DNA of 64,000 bases from Anaerolineales bacterium (GCA_020060465.1 JAGVAD010000024.1:62001-126000); one strand, 5' to 3'; shown: positions 16,784-27,784, counted from the first letter of the stretch. Numbers and translations: made by a program. Notes: a model not told the origin generated them from the letters alone.

Positions 16784-19525
16784 TCAAACGCGACGACTCT
16801 CTCGCCGGCGCTGAACATTTCCCTGCACATCCAGCGCGCTTTCTTCATCCAGGGCAACTTGATAATAACGCAGGCGTTTGTGTAGCGCCTTCATCGCCTG
16901 CAGGGTTTGAACATAGTCGGCGCTGCCGTGAAGATAGGCGCGGCGCATCTGCGCCAGGTCTCGGCGGCTCGTTTCCAGCAATCCGCGAATTTCCTGGCTG
17001 GTCTGCTCATTTTCGCCGTATTCATAGAGCAGATTTTGCCATAGCTGGATTAATTCGTTGATCTGCGCCTCCAGTTCTTCTGCTTCCCCTTGTTCATGGG
17101 CGGCGCGTTCCACAATTTGAGCCACGCGTTCAACCAGCGCCTGGCTGCGTGCGCTCAAGTTGCCAAGCTGAGCTACCCGGGCGATAGCTTTACCCTTGCT
17201 GGCGCGCAATTCCTGCCATTGCGCCTGTATCTTTTCCAGCTCTTGCATCTCCGAGTCAAACGAAACAGAAGTTGGCGGCCAGGAGCGTTTTTGCTGGAAG
17301 TAGGTCGAAGCCTCTTTCAAGCTTTGCCGCGCTTTCTCCAGTTGATATTGAGCTTCACGAAAGGTTTCAATCAACGGATGGAAATCCTCCAGCGAGCGAA
17401 TAGCAGCGTTGCAGGAATGCCAAAAGTCGCTGTGACGCTTCAATTCAGAGGGCAACTTTTCCAACGAATGATCGGACTTCACCCGATGGCTGAGGTAAGT
17501 CGCCCCTGTGCTGGAAGAAAGCACGCGCCGCGCTTCTCCGATTGCTCTTTCCTCTAAATCCGCGATTTTATCCAGCTCGCCCAACAGAGCAGTCAGTTCT
17601 CTGGTCTGCTGCTGCACCTCGGCGATCAATTGATCCAGCCAGCGGTTCGCCATCTGCTCGCTGCGCTCGACCAGAGAGGCCGCCTGGCGCGCCTTTCGCT
17701 CTACCGCGCCATGCTGCCGGTTATCCAACTCGCCGATCAAACGCTGCACTTCTCTGGATTGGCGCTCGATTTCTTGTCCAGCGATGTTGCTCAAAAACTC
17801 GTTGCTGCGGGCGATAAATTCGATTTGCCCCAGCGCAGCGCGAGCGCTTTCCAGTTGTTCGCGGGCAGATTTTTCGGTTTCGATCAAGGCATTCAGACGT
17901 ATGCGCGCTTGTTCCACACGTCGGCGCAATTTCTGATAGAGCTGGTTCAATTGCCGGGTGTCTTCCAGGCGCTGCATGACCTGATCCTCCGGGACAGGTT
18001 CGGAGGGTTTATGAATATCCAATCGTTCACTTTCGCGCTCCAGGGCGTCAATCTCCACTGGCAGGCTCTCGATTGCCTCGGCGCGGGACCAGTTCTCCAC
18101 AGCAAACCCCTGGATCTCCTCCGCCAACCGCTTCGCCCCTTCCAGCCAGGTTTGCAGACCGCCGAAGTCTGGAGCGGTGAGCATGGCTGTCCACTGCGTA
18201 TGAGCCTGTTCAATCTGCTGGCAATGCTGGGCTAGTTCCTTCTGGCTGGCGCGCAGGCTGGCGACGATTTGCAGATCCTTGCCCACCTGCTCCGGTGAAC
18301 GCGGTTTGTCGGCCGGGACCAGGCTGGCTGCCTGACGATTCAAGTCGCTCAATACATCCAGGCTGCGTCGCCAAACCACAGGGTGGGGCGACCTGGCGCC
18401 GAGCATTGCCATTTGCATCGAGAGTTGTTTGAACCCTTCCGGTAGCTCGCGAAGCGCCGCCTCCAAGGCGGATATTTCACGCCGGGCGCGCTTTAGATTG
18501 GCGCCCATCTCTTGCGCAAGCCGCGTCAGGCGCTCTGCTTCAGCAATCACTGCTGGCAAACCGTCCACTTCCAGCCGCGTCAGTGTATCGTTTAGATTTT
18601 TATGAACAACGCTCAATTGATCGAACTGGGCGCGGTAATCCGTGGTTTCAATTCCCGCAGGCATATTATTCAGCGTAAGCGAAGCATCCTCCAGGGCGCG
18701 GCCCAACGCGCCGACTGTCTCCTCAGCACGCCGCGCCTGGCTTTCCCAGAGCTGTGCTTGCCCCAGCAAACGTTCTAAAATCGGTTGAGTCTCTACGATG
18801 ATCTGATGAGCCTGGACGATGGTAGCACGATCCGTCCTGGCGAGGATAGATTCTTCGCTGCCGTGATACAGGTAAGCCGGGATTTTTTCCAGCTCCCCAC
18901 GCGCCTGATCTGCTTGCCGACGCGCCTCATCTAAAACATCGCCTCGCACATTTTTGGCGTATAGAGATTCAAGCATCTGGTGGAGTTTTTGCTGCATTTG
19001 CAGCGCCCGCTTCGCCTGCTGGGCGACGTCCCAGCCAACCCGACGGATCTCGGTTTCTTTTTGCGCAGCCGCGTCTATGAGCTGTCCGATTTGAACCATC
19101 TCCTGACGCAAGCGTTTGACATCCCGGCGCAGAAAATACCACAAATACGGCGCGCCCATCATCACCCGCCAACGAACCATGCTCAGATCGTTGGCGCGTT
19201 GGTTCAGCGCCGCCCGTTGAGCTTGCCAATCGAAAATCTGCCGCTCAATTTCGTCTAGTAACGCCCATAAATCCTGCACATGAGAGCGGAAAGGCTCCTG
19301 TTCGTCGGCTGCGAACTCCTGGGCGGCGATCCTGAATGGACGTCGCCTGGTTTCTAACAGACGCCCGTCGCGGCGCAACTGCTCCAGTTCGTTTTGGGTT
19401 TGTTTTTGCAGGGCGCGTGTCAAGAGATAAAGGCCGCCAATGGTCAAAAGTAAGACCAGCGGGACCAGGCAAAGTTCATAGGGAAAGCCCGCCTGCGCCA
19501 TATCTCCAAGTAAATGATAATCCAA
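16784..19525 (-). CDS. Large membrane-anchored coiled-coil protein (EzrA-like organisation), function unknown
   Basis: Single N-terminal TM (LCLVPLVLLLTIGGLYLLT) followed by ~850 aa of Glu/Gln/Arg-rich coiled coil. Confidence 0.7.
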   Translation of the reverse strand: MDYHLLGDMAQAGFPYELCLVPLVLLLTIGGLYLLTRALQKQTQNELEQLRRDGRLLETRRRPFRIAAQEFAADEQEPFRSHVQDLWALLDEIERQIFDWQAQRAALNQRANDLSMVRWRVMMGAPYLWYFLRRDVKRLRQEMVQIGQLIDAAAQKETEIRRVGWDVAQQAKRALQMQQKLHQMLESLYAKNVRGDVLDEARRQADQARGELEKIPAYLYHGSEESILARTDRATIVQAHQIIVETQPILERLLGQAQLWESQARRAEETVGALGRALEDASLTLNNMPAGIETTDYRAQFDQLSVVHKNLNDTLTRLEVDGLPAVIAEAERLTRLAQEMGANLKRARREISALEAALRELPEGFKQLSMQMAMLGARSPHPVVWRRSLDVLSDLNRQAASLVPADKPRSPEQVGKDLQIVASLRASQKELAQHCQQIEQAHTQWTAMLTAPDFGGLQTWLEGAKRLAEEIQGFAVENWSRAEAIESLPVEIDALERESERLDIHKPSEPVPEDQVMQRLEDTRQLNQLYQKLRRRVEQARIRLNALIETEKSAREQLESARAALGQIEFIARSNEFLSNIAGQEIERQSREVQRLIGELDNRQHGAVERKARQAASLVERSEQMANRWLDQLIAEVQQQTRELTALLGELDKIADLEERAIGEARRVLSSSTGATYLSHRVKSDHSLEKLPSELKRHSDFWHSCNAAIRSLEDFHPLIETFREAQYQLEKARQSLKEASTYFQQKRSWPPTSVSFDSEMQELEKIQAQWQELRASKGKAIARVAQLGNLSARSQALVERVAQIVERAAHEQGEAEELEAQINELIQLWQNLLYEYGENEQTSQEIRGLLETSRRDLAQMRRAYLHGSADYVQTLQAMKALHKRLRYYQVALDEESALDVQGNVQRRRESRRV

Positions 19526-19612
19526 TTAAGCGCCACGCGACCAGCTCTCAACTCCGCTTACGGCATTGCGTGCTGCTGATGGCTGGCCGCTGGTCGCTGA
19601 AAGGTGATGTAA

Positions 19613-21508
19613 TTATACTAAAGCTGCTTCCATAATCTTTTGGATGCGGGAAATCATGCTGGCCGGGTCGGGATGTAACCCTTCGATGAGCAGCGCATTC
19701 TCGTAAATCTGCTCGATGACCAGCGGCCCAAGCGGGTCTTCTGGGGGCATATTGTTCAAGCGCACCAGGATGGCGTGGCGCGGGTTTAGCTCCAGCACCT
19801 TTTTGGGCGGGGTGAAGTCTTTATTCAGCAGGCGATACACGCGCTGTAACTCTTGATTGGGAGCGCCCGCCGGATCCACCAGGCGCGCCGGCGAATCCGA
19901 GAGACGTTCGGTCATGCGCACATCTGCCACGCGCTCGCCAAGCTGGGCTTTGAAACGTTCCACCAGGCTGCTCTGGCCGGCGGCATCCACACCGGCTTGC
20001 TGCTGATCGCCCTCTTTGGTATCCGCTTCTGGCGCCGGCAGGTCGGCATTGGCGACGTTGACAAGCGGAAAATCCTTATATTTCGTCAACCTTGCCAGCA
20101 TGAAGGCATCCACCGGATCGGTCAATAAAAGCACCGGATAACCATAACGCCGTACAATGTCCAGGTGCGGCGAATATAACACCGACCGCTCGTCATCGCC
20201 CAGCAAGTAGTAAATGTGTTTCTGCTCCGGTTTCATGCTTTTCAAGTAATCCTCCAGGGAGGACCACTGATCTGGATGATCCGTGGTGCGGAAGCGCAGC
20301 AAGGGGTACAAACTTTCCGGCTCATTGGGTTCGATCGCCACGCCTTGCTTGATGTAACGGGCATACGCCTGCCAGAAGCGGTTGTACTTTTCCGCGTCTT
20401 CCTCCGCCAGTTTCTTCAGTGTATCTATCACCTTTGAAGTCACCAGCTTTTTCAGGTTGACCATCACCCGTGTGGATTGAATGGATTCGCGCGAAACGTT
20501 CAGCGGCAGATCTTCCGAATCCACCACGCCCTGGACAAAAGAGAGATATTCCGGCAAAAGATCGCGGTTGTATTCCTGAATGAGAACTTTGCGAGCGTAT
20601 AACTTGAGGCCATCCTCTTTACGCAGAGAAAACAGGCTGCGCTCGGGGCTGGCTGGCACAAACAGCAAGGCATACATCTGAACCGGAGCGTCCACCACCA
20701 TGTGGGCGTACGCCAGAGGCGGCTCAAAGTCTAAGGTGAGTTGTTTATAAAAATCCTCGTAATCTTTCTTTTCCACCTCACGCGGCGATTGCCGCCACAA
20801 AGCGGTTTGACGGTTTGCCTGTTCTTCTTGCTGACCAATAAAGATCGGGAAGGGGACAAAATCCGAGTGCTTGCGCACGATTTCACGCAGACGGGCTTCC
20901 TGGAGGAACTCTTTGGCATCGTCCTTCAACTTTATGATGACATCGGTGCCGCGTTCGGCTTTCTCGGCCGGCTCCACGCTAAACGTGTCCGCTCCGGTGC
21001 AGAACCAGGCGGCGGCTTGAGCGTCCTTGCGATAGGAACGAGAAATCACACGCACCCACTCGGCGACCATAAAGACCGAATAAAACCCCACGCCAAACTG
21101 ACCAATTAGATCCGCAACGTTTTTGCCTCCCTGGCGAGCAGCCTGGACAAATTCACGCGCTCCAGAATGTGCAATCGTGCCTAGATTGGCGATCATTTCT
21201 TCAGCGGTCATCCCCACGCCGCTATCTCGAATGGTCAAGGTGTTCGCCTCGGCGTCGGGGATCAAGCGGATCTCCAGGCGCGCGTCCGGGTTAAGCACAT
21301 CGCGATTGGTGAGCATTTCGAAATCCAGGCGGGTGAGGGCGTCGGACGCATTCGAAATCAGCTCGCGCAAGAATATTTCTCGTTCTGTGTAGAGAGAATG
21401 GATCAAGATATCCAACAGTTGACGGGTTTCTGCTTTGAAGGCGATAGAGGCTGCGCCCGCAGAAGAAGGCGCATCCTGTGCAGCGTTCGAATTGGCTGAA
21501 TCTTCCAT
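19613..21508 (-). CDS. htpG: Molecular chaperone HtpG (Hsp90)
   Basis: FKAETRQLLDILIHSLYTEREIFLRELISNASDALTRL; IRDSGVGMTAEEM; GQFGVGFYSVFMVA; VVDSEDLPLNVSRE. Confidence 0.97.
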   Translation of the reverse strand: MEDSANSNAAQDAPSSAGAASIAFKAETRQLLDILIHSLYTEREIFLRELISNASDALTRLDFEMLTNRDVLNPDARLEIRLIPDAEANTLTIRDSGVGMTAEEMIANLGTIAHSGAREFVQAARQGGKNVADLIGQFGVGFYSVFMVAEWVRVISRSYRKDAQAAAWFCTGADTFSVEPAEKAERGTDVIIKLKDDAKEFLQEARLREIVRKHSDFVPFPIFIGQQEEQANRQTALWRQSPREVEKKDYEDFYKQLTLDFEPPLAYAHMVVDAPVQMYALLFVPASPERSLFSLRKEDGLKLYARKVLIQEYNRDLLPEYLSFVQGVVDSEDLPLNVSRESIQSTRVMVNLKKLVTSKVIDTLKKLAEEDAEKYNRFWQAYARYIKQGVAIEPNEPESLYPLLRFRTTDHPDQWSSLEDYLKSMKPEQKHIYYLLGDDERSVLYSPHLDIVRRYGYPVLLLTDPVDAFMLARLTKYKDFPLVNVANADLPAPEADTKEGDQQQAGVDAAGQSSLVERFKAQLGERVADVRMTERLSDSPARLVDPAGAPNQELQRVYRLLNKDFTPPKKVLELNPRHAILVRLNNMPPEDPLGPLVIEQIYENALLIEGLHPDPASMISRIQKIMEAALV

Positions 21509-21600
21509 AAAATTACCTCCTGGCAAACCTGATCAATCACCCCCTAACTATACTCAACAAATATCAGAATTATGTAAGAAGAGACGATAGAGACCGAGCT

Positions 21601-22761
21601 TCAATCAGGGGTGTCCCAGGGCGCTGCGCCGCCATTCAATCCATTCAACGAGCGGCGAATCGGCTCGCCCAGCTCTGGGATCACGTCCGCCACAGCCGCC
21701 AGCAGCCCAAAACAACCGGCGATCATCATATCTCCAAAAGGCGTAGCAAAATAGGGGCGTAAGGATGAGCCTCGCATCAGGTTGCGCCGCGGCCCGGTCA
21801 CTGCAACGCCGAACTCGCCTTCATCTAATGAAAGCGGCTGTGGATGGTAAATCAATGCGCCATGACCATGATGGTCGAACACGTCGCGATGGGTGAGGCT
21901 GCCATCTGCCAGCGCCAGCAGCAAAGCCTCCAATTGTTGTAAAGTCAGCAGGCCGGTATGATGTTCAAATACCCCTTCGATTCCATCTGGCCCCAAACGA
22001 AAGGCCAGGGTGTGGAAGTTGCCCACATTGACGATGACCACACGCTGCCGTCGTCTCACAACGGGGTCAAAAGCAGCGCCCAACACCGCCGCCGGCGCGG
22101 TATCCATCACCACCAGGGGAACATTATCTAACAGGCCAGAATGCCGCTGAGCTGATTGCACAACAGCCTGCAAGCGAGTCATAATGGGCGGCGCATCTTC
22201 GGCGCGGTAGGCAAACGCCGTCAGGCGGTTCTCCGCCCGGATGCGCTCATCCAGATAATCGAAGCGGAACTGCCGGTCGGAGTATTCGGGGGGTGAATTG
22301 CCGTGGTCAAAGACCGCCACAGCCACTGCCGAAAGCCCTTTGAGCGAAACGCCGAAAAGCTCCAGCGCCTGAGCGATTGCTTGCATGTCGAAATCGCGCA
22401 GCTCCAGTTGCAATACCGAATCCGGCAATTGATCGGCTTCGTCCTCTGAAATCACGGTGACGCCGCTGGCTTGAACCACTTCCAAATCATCGTTGAAAGA
22501 GCGCGCCGCCTCTGGCGTGGCGTACACCTTCAAACCGGCGTGGATGTGCTCTTCCGCCGCCCACTGGCTGGGTCCTCCGCCCATGGTTACCCCGCGCAGC
22601 GCCACCGCCTGACGCCGACGGGTGGCTTCTTTTATCCGCCGATTTACGATCATAGTCGGGGAAGGCACAACCAGTTTAAATCCGTTCTCAAGATCCAGGT
22701 GAGAGTCGTATAAAAAGATGTCCTGAGTGCCGGTGCCAACATCTACGGTTAAGATTTTCAT
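21601..22761 (-). CDS. DUF1786 family protein
   Basis: MKILTVDVGTGTQDIFLYD...VVPSPTMIVNRRI...GVTMGGGPSQWAAEEHI...VIVNVGNFHTLAFRL. Confidence 0.8.
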   Translation of the reverse strand: MKILTVDVGTGTQDIFLYDSHLDLENGFKLVVPSPTMIVNRRIKEATRRRQAVALRGVTMGGGPSQWAAEEHIHAGLKVYATPEAARSFNDDLEVVQASGVTVISEDEADQLPDSVLQLELRDFDMQAIAQALELFGVSLKGLSAVAVAVFDHGNSPPEYSDRQFRFDYLDERIRAENRLTAFAYRAEDAPPIMTRLQAVVQSAQRHSGLLDNVPLVVMDTAPAAVLGAAFDPVVRRRQRVVIVNVGNFHTLAFRLGPDGIEGVFEHHTGLLTLQQLEALLLALADGSLTHRDVFDHHGHGALIYHPQPLSLDEGEFGVAVTGPRRNLMRGSSLRPYFATPFGDMMIAGCFGLLAAVADVIPELGEPIRRSLNGLNGGAAPWDTPD

Positions 22762-22888
22762 TTTCTTTCTACCAAACCAGTCCGATTTCAGGTGAAACGA
22801 GTTTACCACTAACCAGCTCGGATTTGAAGAGCGCGCCTTGACACAACGCCTGGCTCAGGTATAATCGCACAAATTGATCTATATGAAA

Positions 22889-23173
22889 GATTTGCGCGGA
22901 GAAAAGTAACCGTCAACCCTTTGCAGAGAGCCGTCGGCGGTGCGAGGCGGCAAGGATGGGCGGCGAATTCCACTCCGCCGGCCTGTAATTTTCCTCATCA
23001 ACAGGCCAATTGTCTTCGCAGGGGCGGCGCAATTACATTGTAACGCCGTCGTAAGAGGACCGGGGCAGCCCGTTAGCGCGCATGAGAGGCCATTCTCCAT
23101 GGATGGTGAAAGCAGGTGGCACCACGAGCGCCCCCCTCGTCCTGCAGGACATGGGGGGTTATTTCGTTATTTT
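22889..23173 (+). ncRNA. T-box leader (tRNA-Ser responsive) upstream of serS, with terminator at 23131-23173
   Basis: GAAAAGTAACC, AGAGAGCCG...GGTGCGAGGC...GCGAATTCCACTCC (candidate specifier UCC then A), T-box GCAGGTGGCACCACGAGCG (TGGC bulge, N=C matching Ser discriminator G), terminator CCCCCC...GGGGGGTTATTTCGTTATTTT. Confidence 0.85.
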
Positions 23174-23189
23174 GAACGGAGGTGCAACC

Positions 23190-24464
23190 ATGTTAGATAT
23201 CAATTTGATACGCGAGCAGCCAGATCGGGTGCGCAAAGCGCTGGAAGCGCGGCAGATGGAAACCGCGCCGGTGGACAGCGTGTTGCAACTGGATGAGCAG
23301 CGCCGCGCCCTGATCCAGGAAGTGGAAGCGTTGAAGGCTGAACGCAACGCGGTCTCGAAAGAGATTGGCAGGATCAAGGACGCGGCAGAGCGCCAGGCGA
23401 AGATCGAAGCCATGCGCCAGGTTGGCGAGCGCATTGCGCAGCTCGATGAGCGTTTGCGTCAGACCGAGCAGGAATTAAACGACCTGTTAGCGACATTGCC
23501 AAACCTTCCCGATCCACGCGTGCCATACGGCAAAGACGAGAGCGAAAACGTCGTGGTGCGCGTCCACGGAGACCTGCCCGCATTCGACTTTGAACCCAAA
23601 CCGCACTGGGACCTTGGCCCTGCGCTGGGCATTATCAACTTCGAACAAGGGGTGAAGATCACTGGTTCGCGCTTTTACGTGCTGAGCGGCGCCGGCGCCC
23701 GTTTGCAGCGCGCTCTGATCGCCTGGATGCTCGACCTGCACATTCGACAGGGATATACCGAGAAATATACCCCCTTCATGGTCAAAGGGCAGACGCTGTT
23801 TGGCGCCGGACAGTTGCCCAAGTTCACCGACAATCTGTATCGCGATCATGAGGAAGACTTGTGGATGGTGCCGACCGCTGAGGTGCCTCTCACCGGTTTG
23901 CACATGGATGACATCCTGGAGGAAGCTGACCTTCCACTGCTCTATACCGGCTATACTCCTTGCTTTCGCCGCGAGAAGATGAGCGCCGGACGAGATGTGC
24001 GCGGGATCAAACGCGGCCATCAGTTCGATAAGGTGGAGATGTATATCTATTGCAAGCCGGAAGAATCGGAGGCAATGCTGCAAAAGATGGTCGGAGATGC
24101 CGAGGAGACCTGCCGCCTGCTGGGCTTGCCCTATCGCGTCAAGCAATTGTGCACCGGCGATCTAGGATTTGGGGCAAGCATCACCTATGATATCGAAGCG
24201 TGGGCAGCGGGCTGCCAGGAATGGCTGGAAGTGTCATCGGTATCCAACGTGACCGACTTCCAGGCGCGCCGCGCCAATATCAAATACCGACCGGCGGAAG
24301 GCGGTAAAGCGCGTCTGGTGCATACGCTGAACGGTTCGGGACTGGGCATGCCGCGCACGTTGATCGCCGTGCTGGAGAACAACCAGCAAGCCGACGGCTC
24401 GGTGGTTGTGCCGCCGGTGCTGCACCCCTGGATGGGCGGGATCGAAGTGATCCGCCCAGAGTGA
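23190..24464 (+). CDS. serS: Seryl-tRNA synthetase
   Basis: [21 protein letters not shown]; class II motifs [30 protein letters not shown] and [26 protein letters not shown]. Confidence 0.97.
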   Translation: MLDINLIREQPDRVRKALEARQMETAPVDSVLQLDEQRRALIQEVEALKAERNAVSKEIGRIKDAAERQAKIEAMRQVGERIAQLDERLRQTEQELNDLLATLPNLPDPRVPYGKDESENVVVRVHGDLPAFDFEPKPHWDLGPALGIINFEQGVKITGSRFYVLSGAGARLQRALIAWMLDLHIRQGYTEKYTPFMVKGQTLFGAGQLPKFTDNLYRDHEEDLWMVPTAEVPLTGLHMDDILEEADLPLLYTGYTPCFRREKMSAGRDVRGIKRGHQFDKVEMYIYCKPEESEAMLQKMVGDAEETCRLLGLPYRVKQLCTGDLGFGASITYDIEAWAAGCQEWLEVSSVSNVTDFQARRANIKYRPAEGGKARLVHTLNGSGLGMPRTLIAVLENNQQADGSVVVPPVLHPWMGGIEVIRPE

Positions 24465-24502
24465 GGCGTTGCCGATGGAGACCTTAAGCGATTGGATATC
24501 CA

Positions 24503-25000
24503 GTGAGCGAAATTTTTAATTTCCTGGGAGTATGGCTGATCCAGTTCTTAATGCTGGTTGGACTGCTGGGGCTGATCCTGCCAATTTTCCCCGGCTTATT
24601 GGTGATGTGGTTGACCGCCCTGGCTTATGGCGTGGTGTATGGGTTCAGTTCCGTGGGCACGGCGATTTTCGTTGTGATCAGCGTGCTGGCTTTGGCGGGC
24701 TCATTGGTGGATAACGTGTTGATGGGTGCCGGAGCGCGACAGGGAGGCGCGTCCTGGTCCACCATTCTGGTCGCCATGCTGGCCGGAGTGGTCGGTACGC
24801 TGATCTTCCCACCCATTGGCGGATTGATCGCCGCGCCGGGCGCGGTGCTGCTGCTCGAATATTCTCGCCTGCGGGATTGGAATAAAGCCTGGCAGGCGCT
24901 GCGCGGCATGGCCACAGGGTGGGGGTTGTCTTTCGTCGCCCGCTTTGCTATTGGGCTGGTCATCATGGCGTTATGGTGGCTGTGGGTGTGGAAGGGCTGA
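24503..25000 (+). CDS. DUF456 family membrane protein
   Basis: LLGLILPIFPGLLVMWLTALAYG, Gly-rich GVVGTLIFPPIGGLIAAPGAVLLLEY. Confidence 0.8.
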   Translation: MSEIFNFLGVWLIQFLMLVGLLGLILPIFPGLLVMWLTALAYGVVYGFSSVGTAIFVVISVLALAGSLVDNVLMGAGARQGGASWSTILVAMLAGVVGTLIFPPIGGLIAAPGAVLLLEYSRLRDWNKAWQALRGMATGWGLSFVARFAIGLVIMALWWLWVWKG

Positions 25001-25011
25001 CGCCTCGGCGG

Positions 25012-25596
25012 TTATTCGGGCGTAAAGAACGCCATGCCCACCCCCATTCGTTCTAATCCTTCGCCAGCCCAATATTCCAGCAGAGCCGAATCTTCATCCA
25101 GGGCGTTGAATAACGCCGGTATAGAGCGCTTGTCTTGCACGAAGGCCAGCGCGCGCGCCGCAGCTAACCGCGCCGTACGGTTTCCATTTTGCAGCGCTTC
25201 CAGGAGCGGCGGAACGGCTTCGGCGCCAATCGCCGCCAGGGCATCGCCTGCCAGGCGCGCCGCCAATCCGTCGGCCTCGCCGAGCATTTTTACCAATGGA
25301 GGTATAGCCTGCGGAGTGGGATGAGAACGCAGTCCCAGCGCCGCACAGCGACGCACATCCGGGTCAGCGTCGCTCAGCGCCTGTGTGAGAAGCGTTGGAA
25401 CACGCGCATCGTCGAGCGCGCTGAGCGCTCGCGCCGCCCACCAGCGCGTTTCCGCGTCTGGAGAAGCCAGCCAACCGGATAAAGTCTCCAATAAAGCTTT
25501 GCTTTGCAGCGAGGCCAGATGTTCCACCGCCGCCTCAGCCCGCGTTTCATCGCCGCTGGTCAGTTCCGACAGCAGTTCCTCCAGGTTTTGCGCCAT
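25012..25596 (-). CDS. HEAT-repeat protein
   Basis: Repeated WWAARALSALDDARVPTLLTQALSDADPDVRRCAALGL-type helices. Confidence 0.8.
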   Translation of the reverse strand: MAQNLEELLSELTSGDETRAEAAVEHLASLQSKALLETLSGWLASPDAETRWWAARALSALDDARVPTLLTQALSDADPDVRRCAALGLRSHPTPQAIPPLVKMLGEADGLAARLAGDALAAIGAEAVPPLLEALQNGNRTARLAAARALAFVQDKRSIPALFNALDEDSALLEYWAGEGLERMGVGMAFFTPE

Positions 25597-25638
25597 AGCT
25601 GTAGATTAGCAGTGTCTAACGACGAAAACTAACGCGGC

Positions 25639-25857
25639 TCAGGCATTGGGTGGCGGGATGGGCAAGTCCTCCACCCGCGTCTGCGCCCACTTATCCCCTT
25701 CGTCAATCAACATAACCGGTATGTCATCCCGCACCGGATATTTTCTTCCACAATCCCGGCAGATGAACCAGGATTCTTTATAAAAGTCCAGCAGTCCCTC
25801 TTTTTCACGAACGCAAGCCGGACAGCGTAAGATTTCAAGCAAATCTTTGTTGACCAT
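25639..25857 (-). CDS. Trm112 family protein
   Basis: MVNKDLLEILRCPACVREKEGLL...FICRDCGRKYPVRDDIPVMLIDE. Confidence 0.88.
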   Translation of the reverse strand: MVNKDLLEILRCPACVREKEGLLDFYKESWFICRDCGRKYPVRDDIPVMLIDEGDKWAQTRVEDLPIPPPNA

Positions 25858-25906
25858 AGCTTCTCCTAGCATGAGAACAAATTGAAGTTTTGTAAGACGC
25901 GTTTGC

Positions 25907-27784
25907 TTATGGATTCACCCTGGGTTTGCGGCGATTCGGCAACTGTGTGCCGGGGCCGTACTGATACACATCGGCCCATGGTAAATAGTGAGTAATAAAC
26001 GTATCGGTAAAGAGCACCTGTCCATCGCGGTAAACTGTGCGCGTAACCGTCACATCGGCGCCTTCAGCGGCCCAATCCACCTGTACGATCTCGCCTTCAG
26101 CCAGTTCTGGATTTTCTTCATATACCGGATCAGGCGGTTCGACAATGTTCTGTGGCCCGGTAGTTTCCCACTCCACACGGCGGCCATCGGAAGTCGAATA
26201 GAATTTCCATGTCAGGCTGCGCGAGTTGGGGCGGAAATAAGTTTCCATCAGTAACCAGTATGGTGTGTCGTTCGTGAATTTGAAATCCACCACCGGCACA
26301 AAAACCGTGGCGTCCAGGCCAGCCAGGCGATCATCCCAGCCGTTGGCGGTTTGCTCGTAGTATCCGACGCGGTAAGCGTGGGGGTAACGCTCGACAATGG
26401 GGAAACCGGCAAAGAAAGCGGCGCGGAACAAGGTGGTGCTGACCTGGCACACCCCGCCGCCCACGCCTTTGATCGTGCGCCCGCCATAGATGATCCAGGC
26501 TTCGGCGTAACCCGTGTCCAGGCTGACGTTTCCCATCACGCTGGCCATGGAGAACACCGCGCCGGGCGGCACCAACAATCCGTGGAAGTTCGCCGCAGCC
26601 ATTTCGATATTTTGCAGCCGCTCGGCGGATGAGCCGCGGAAATAGGTGGTGTAGGAGATGATTTGCTCGCGGATGCCAAGTTGTTCCCCCGTGGCCTCAT
26701 TTCCGACTTCTGGTTGCGTGTACACCAGGGGAAGAGAGACCGTGCGTTGCCCGGCGGCGATTTGGGCGTTAATCGTTTTGATCGCCGTGTAAACGTCCAG
26801 ATTACGGCCAACAACCGCGGGTTTGATTAATTCCAACTGGCGGGTATCATCGTTAAAGATAAAACGGGCGTTTTCCGGCTGACGGTTGATGCTGCCAGCC
26901 AGAGAATTCAGATAAGTGTACAAAGCCTCTTCATCCAGCGCGACCTGATACGTTGCGCCGTTCGAATCTTCTACCCGCTGAATAGTCAACATGGCGGCCA
27001 GTTGCTCGCGTGGCACCTCCCATGGGCCAGGGTCGCCGGCCGCAGTTTCTGGCAGGGTCAGGGTCAATGGGGCGCTGAGGATGCGGCGCGCCGCCTCCGC
27101 CTGCTGGCTGGCGTCCAAAATGGCCGGCGGGGTCTCTTGAACCACCAGGGGGATGACCCCATCCGACAGGCTGCGCATCTGTTGTTCCAACGGAGCTAAG
27201 GTTGCGGCGATGTCAATCTGGACCCCAATTTGCCCAGGCACGGCGATCACTTCTAGACCGTTGACGCTGAGCGATGCATCGAGGGTTGGGCGGTTGATCT
27301 GCGCCGCAATTTGCGCCAAATAGTCGCGTGCCAGACGTTCGTCAAAGGTCAACGCCAGGGGCAAATTCTCCCCCGAATGCCAGGCGCCCAACCGCTGCGC
27401 CAGACGCTTGAATGGGTTGCCGCTGCGCCCCACCCGATAAGCTGCCTGGGCGTTGGCTTCGACATCCAGGCTCAGCCCCAATTCTTGCGGGCGAGCCGCC
27501 CAGATATGCTCTTGATACTGAAAGACGATTTTGCCAGTCTGGGGATAGGTGATTCTGGCTGCCAGCAAGACCGCGGCGTCTTTCTCCGTCAAGCCGCTGA
27601 GATCAATCCCTGCAACCGATATGCCAGGATAGATTTTGCTGGCGTAAGATAACCCGCTGCCTAGCAGAAGCGCCAGCGAAAATACGAGGAATAACGCCAA
27701 ACCACCCACTACGGACGCAATCCATTGCAGCAAAAAGGTTGCGTCGGATGGGCGTCTGCGTTGCGTCACAGGATATACGGTCAT
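25907..27784 (-). CDS. VanW family protein with peptidoglycan-binding-like domains
   Basis: YASKIYPGISVAGIDLSGLTEKDA; GVGGGVCQVSTTLFRAAFFAGFPIVERYPHAYRVGYYE. Confidence 0.9.
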   Translation of the reverse strand: MTVYPVTQRRRPSDATFLLQWIASVVGGLALFLVFSLALLLGSGLSYASKIYPGISVAGIDLSGLTEKDAAVLLAARITYPQTGKIVFQYQEHIWAARPQELGLSLDVEANAQAAYRVGRSGNPFKRLAQRLGAWHSGENLPLALTFDERLARDYLAQIAAQINRPTLDASLSVNGLEVIAVPGQIGVQIDIAATLAPLEQQMRSLSDGVIPLVVQETPPAILDASQQAEAARRILSAPLTLTLPETAAGDPGPWEVPREQLAAMLTIQRVEDSNGATYQVALDEEALYTYLNSLAGSINRQPENARFIFNDDTRQLELIKPAVVGRNLDVYTAIKTINAQIAAGQRTVSLPLVYTQPEVGNEATGEQLGIREQIISYTTYFRGSSAERLQNIEMAAANFHGLLVPPGAVFSMASVMGNVSLDTGYAEAWIIYGGRTIKGVGGGVCQVSTTLFRAAFFAGFPIVERYPHAYRVGYYEQTANGWDDRLAGLDATVFVPVVDFKFTNDTPYWLLMETYFRPNSRSLTWKFYSTSDGRRVEWETTGPQNIVEPPDPVYEENPELAEGEIVQVDWAAEGADVTVTRTVYRDGQVLFTDTFITHYLPWADVYQYGPGTQLPNRRKPRVNP

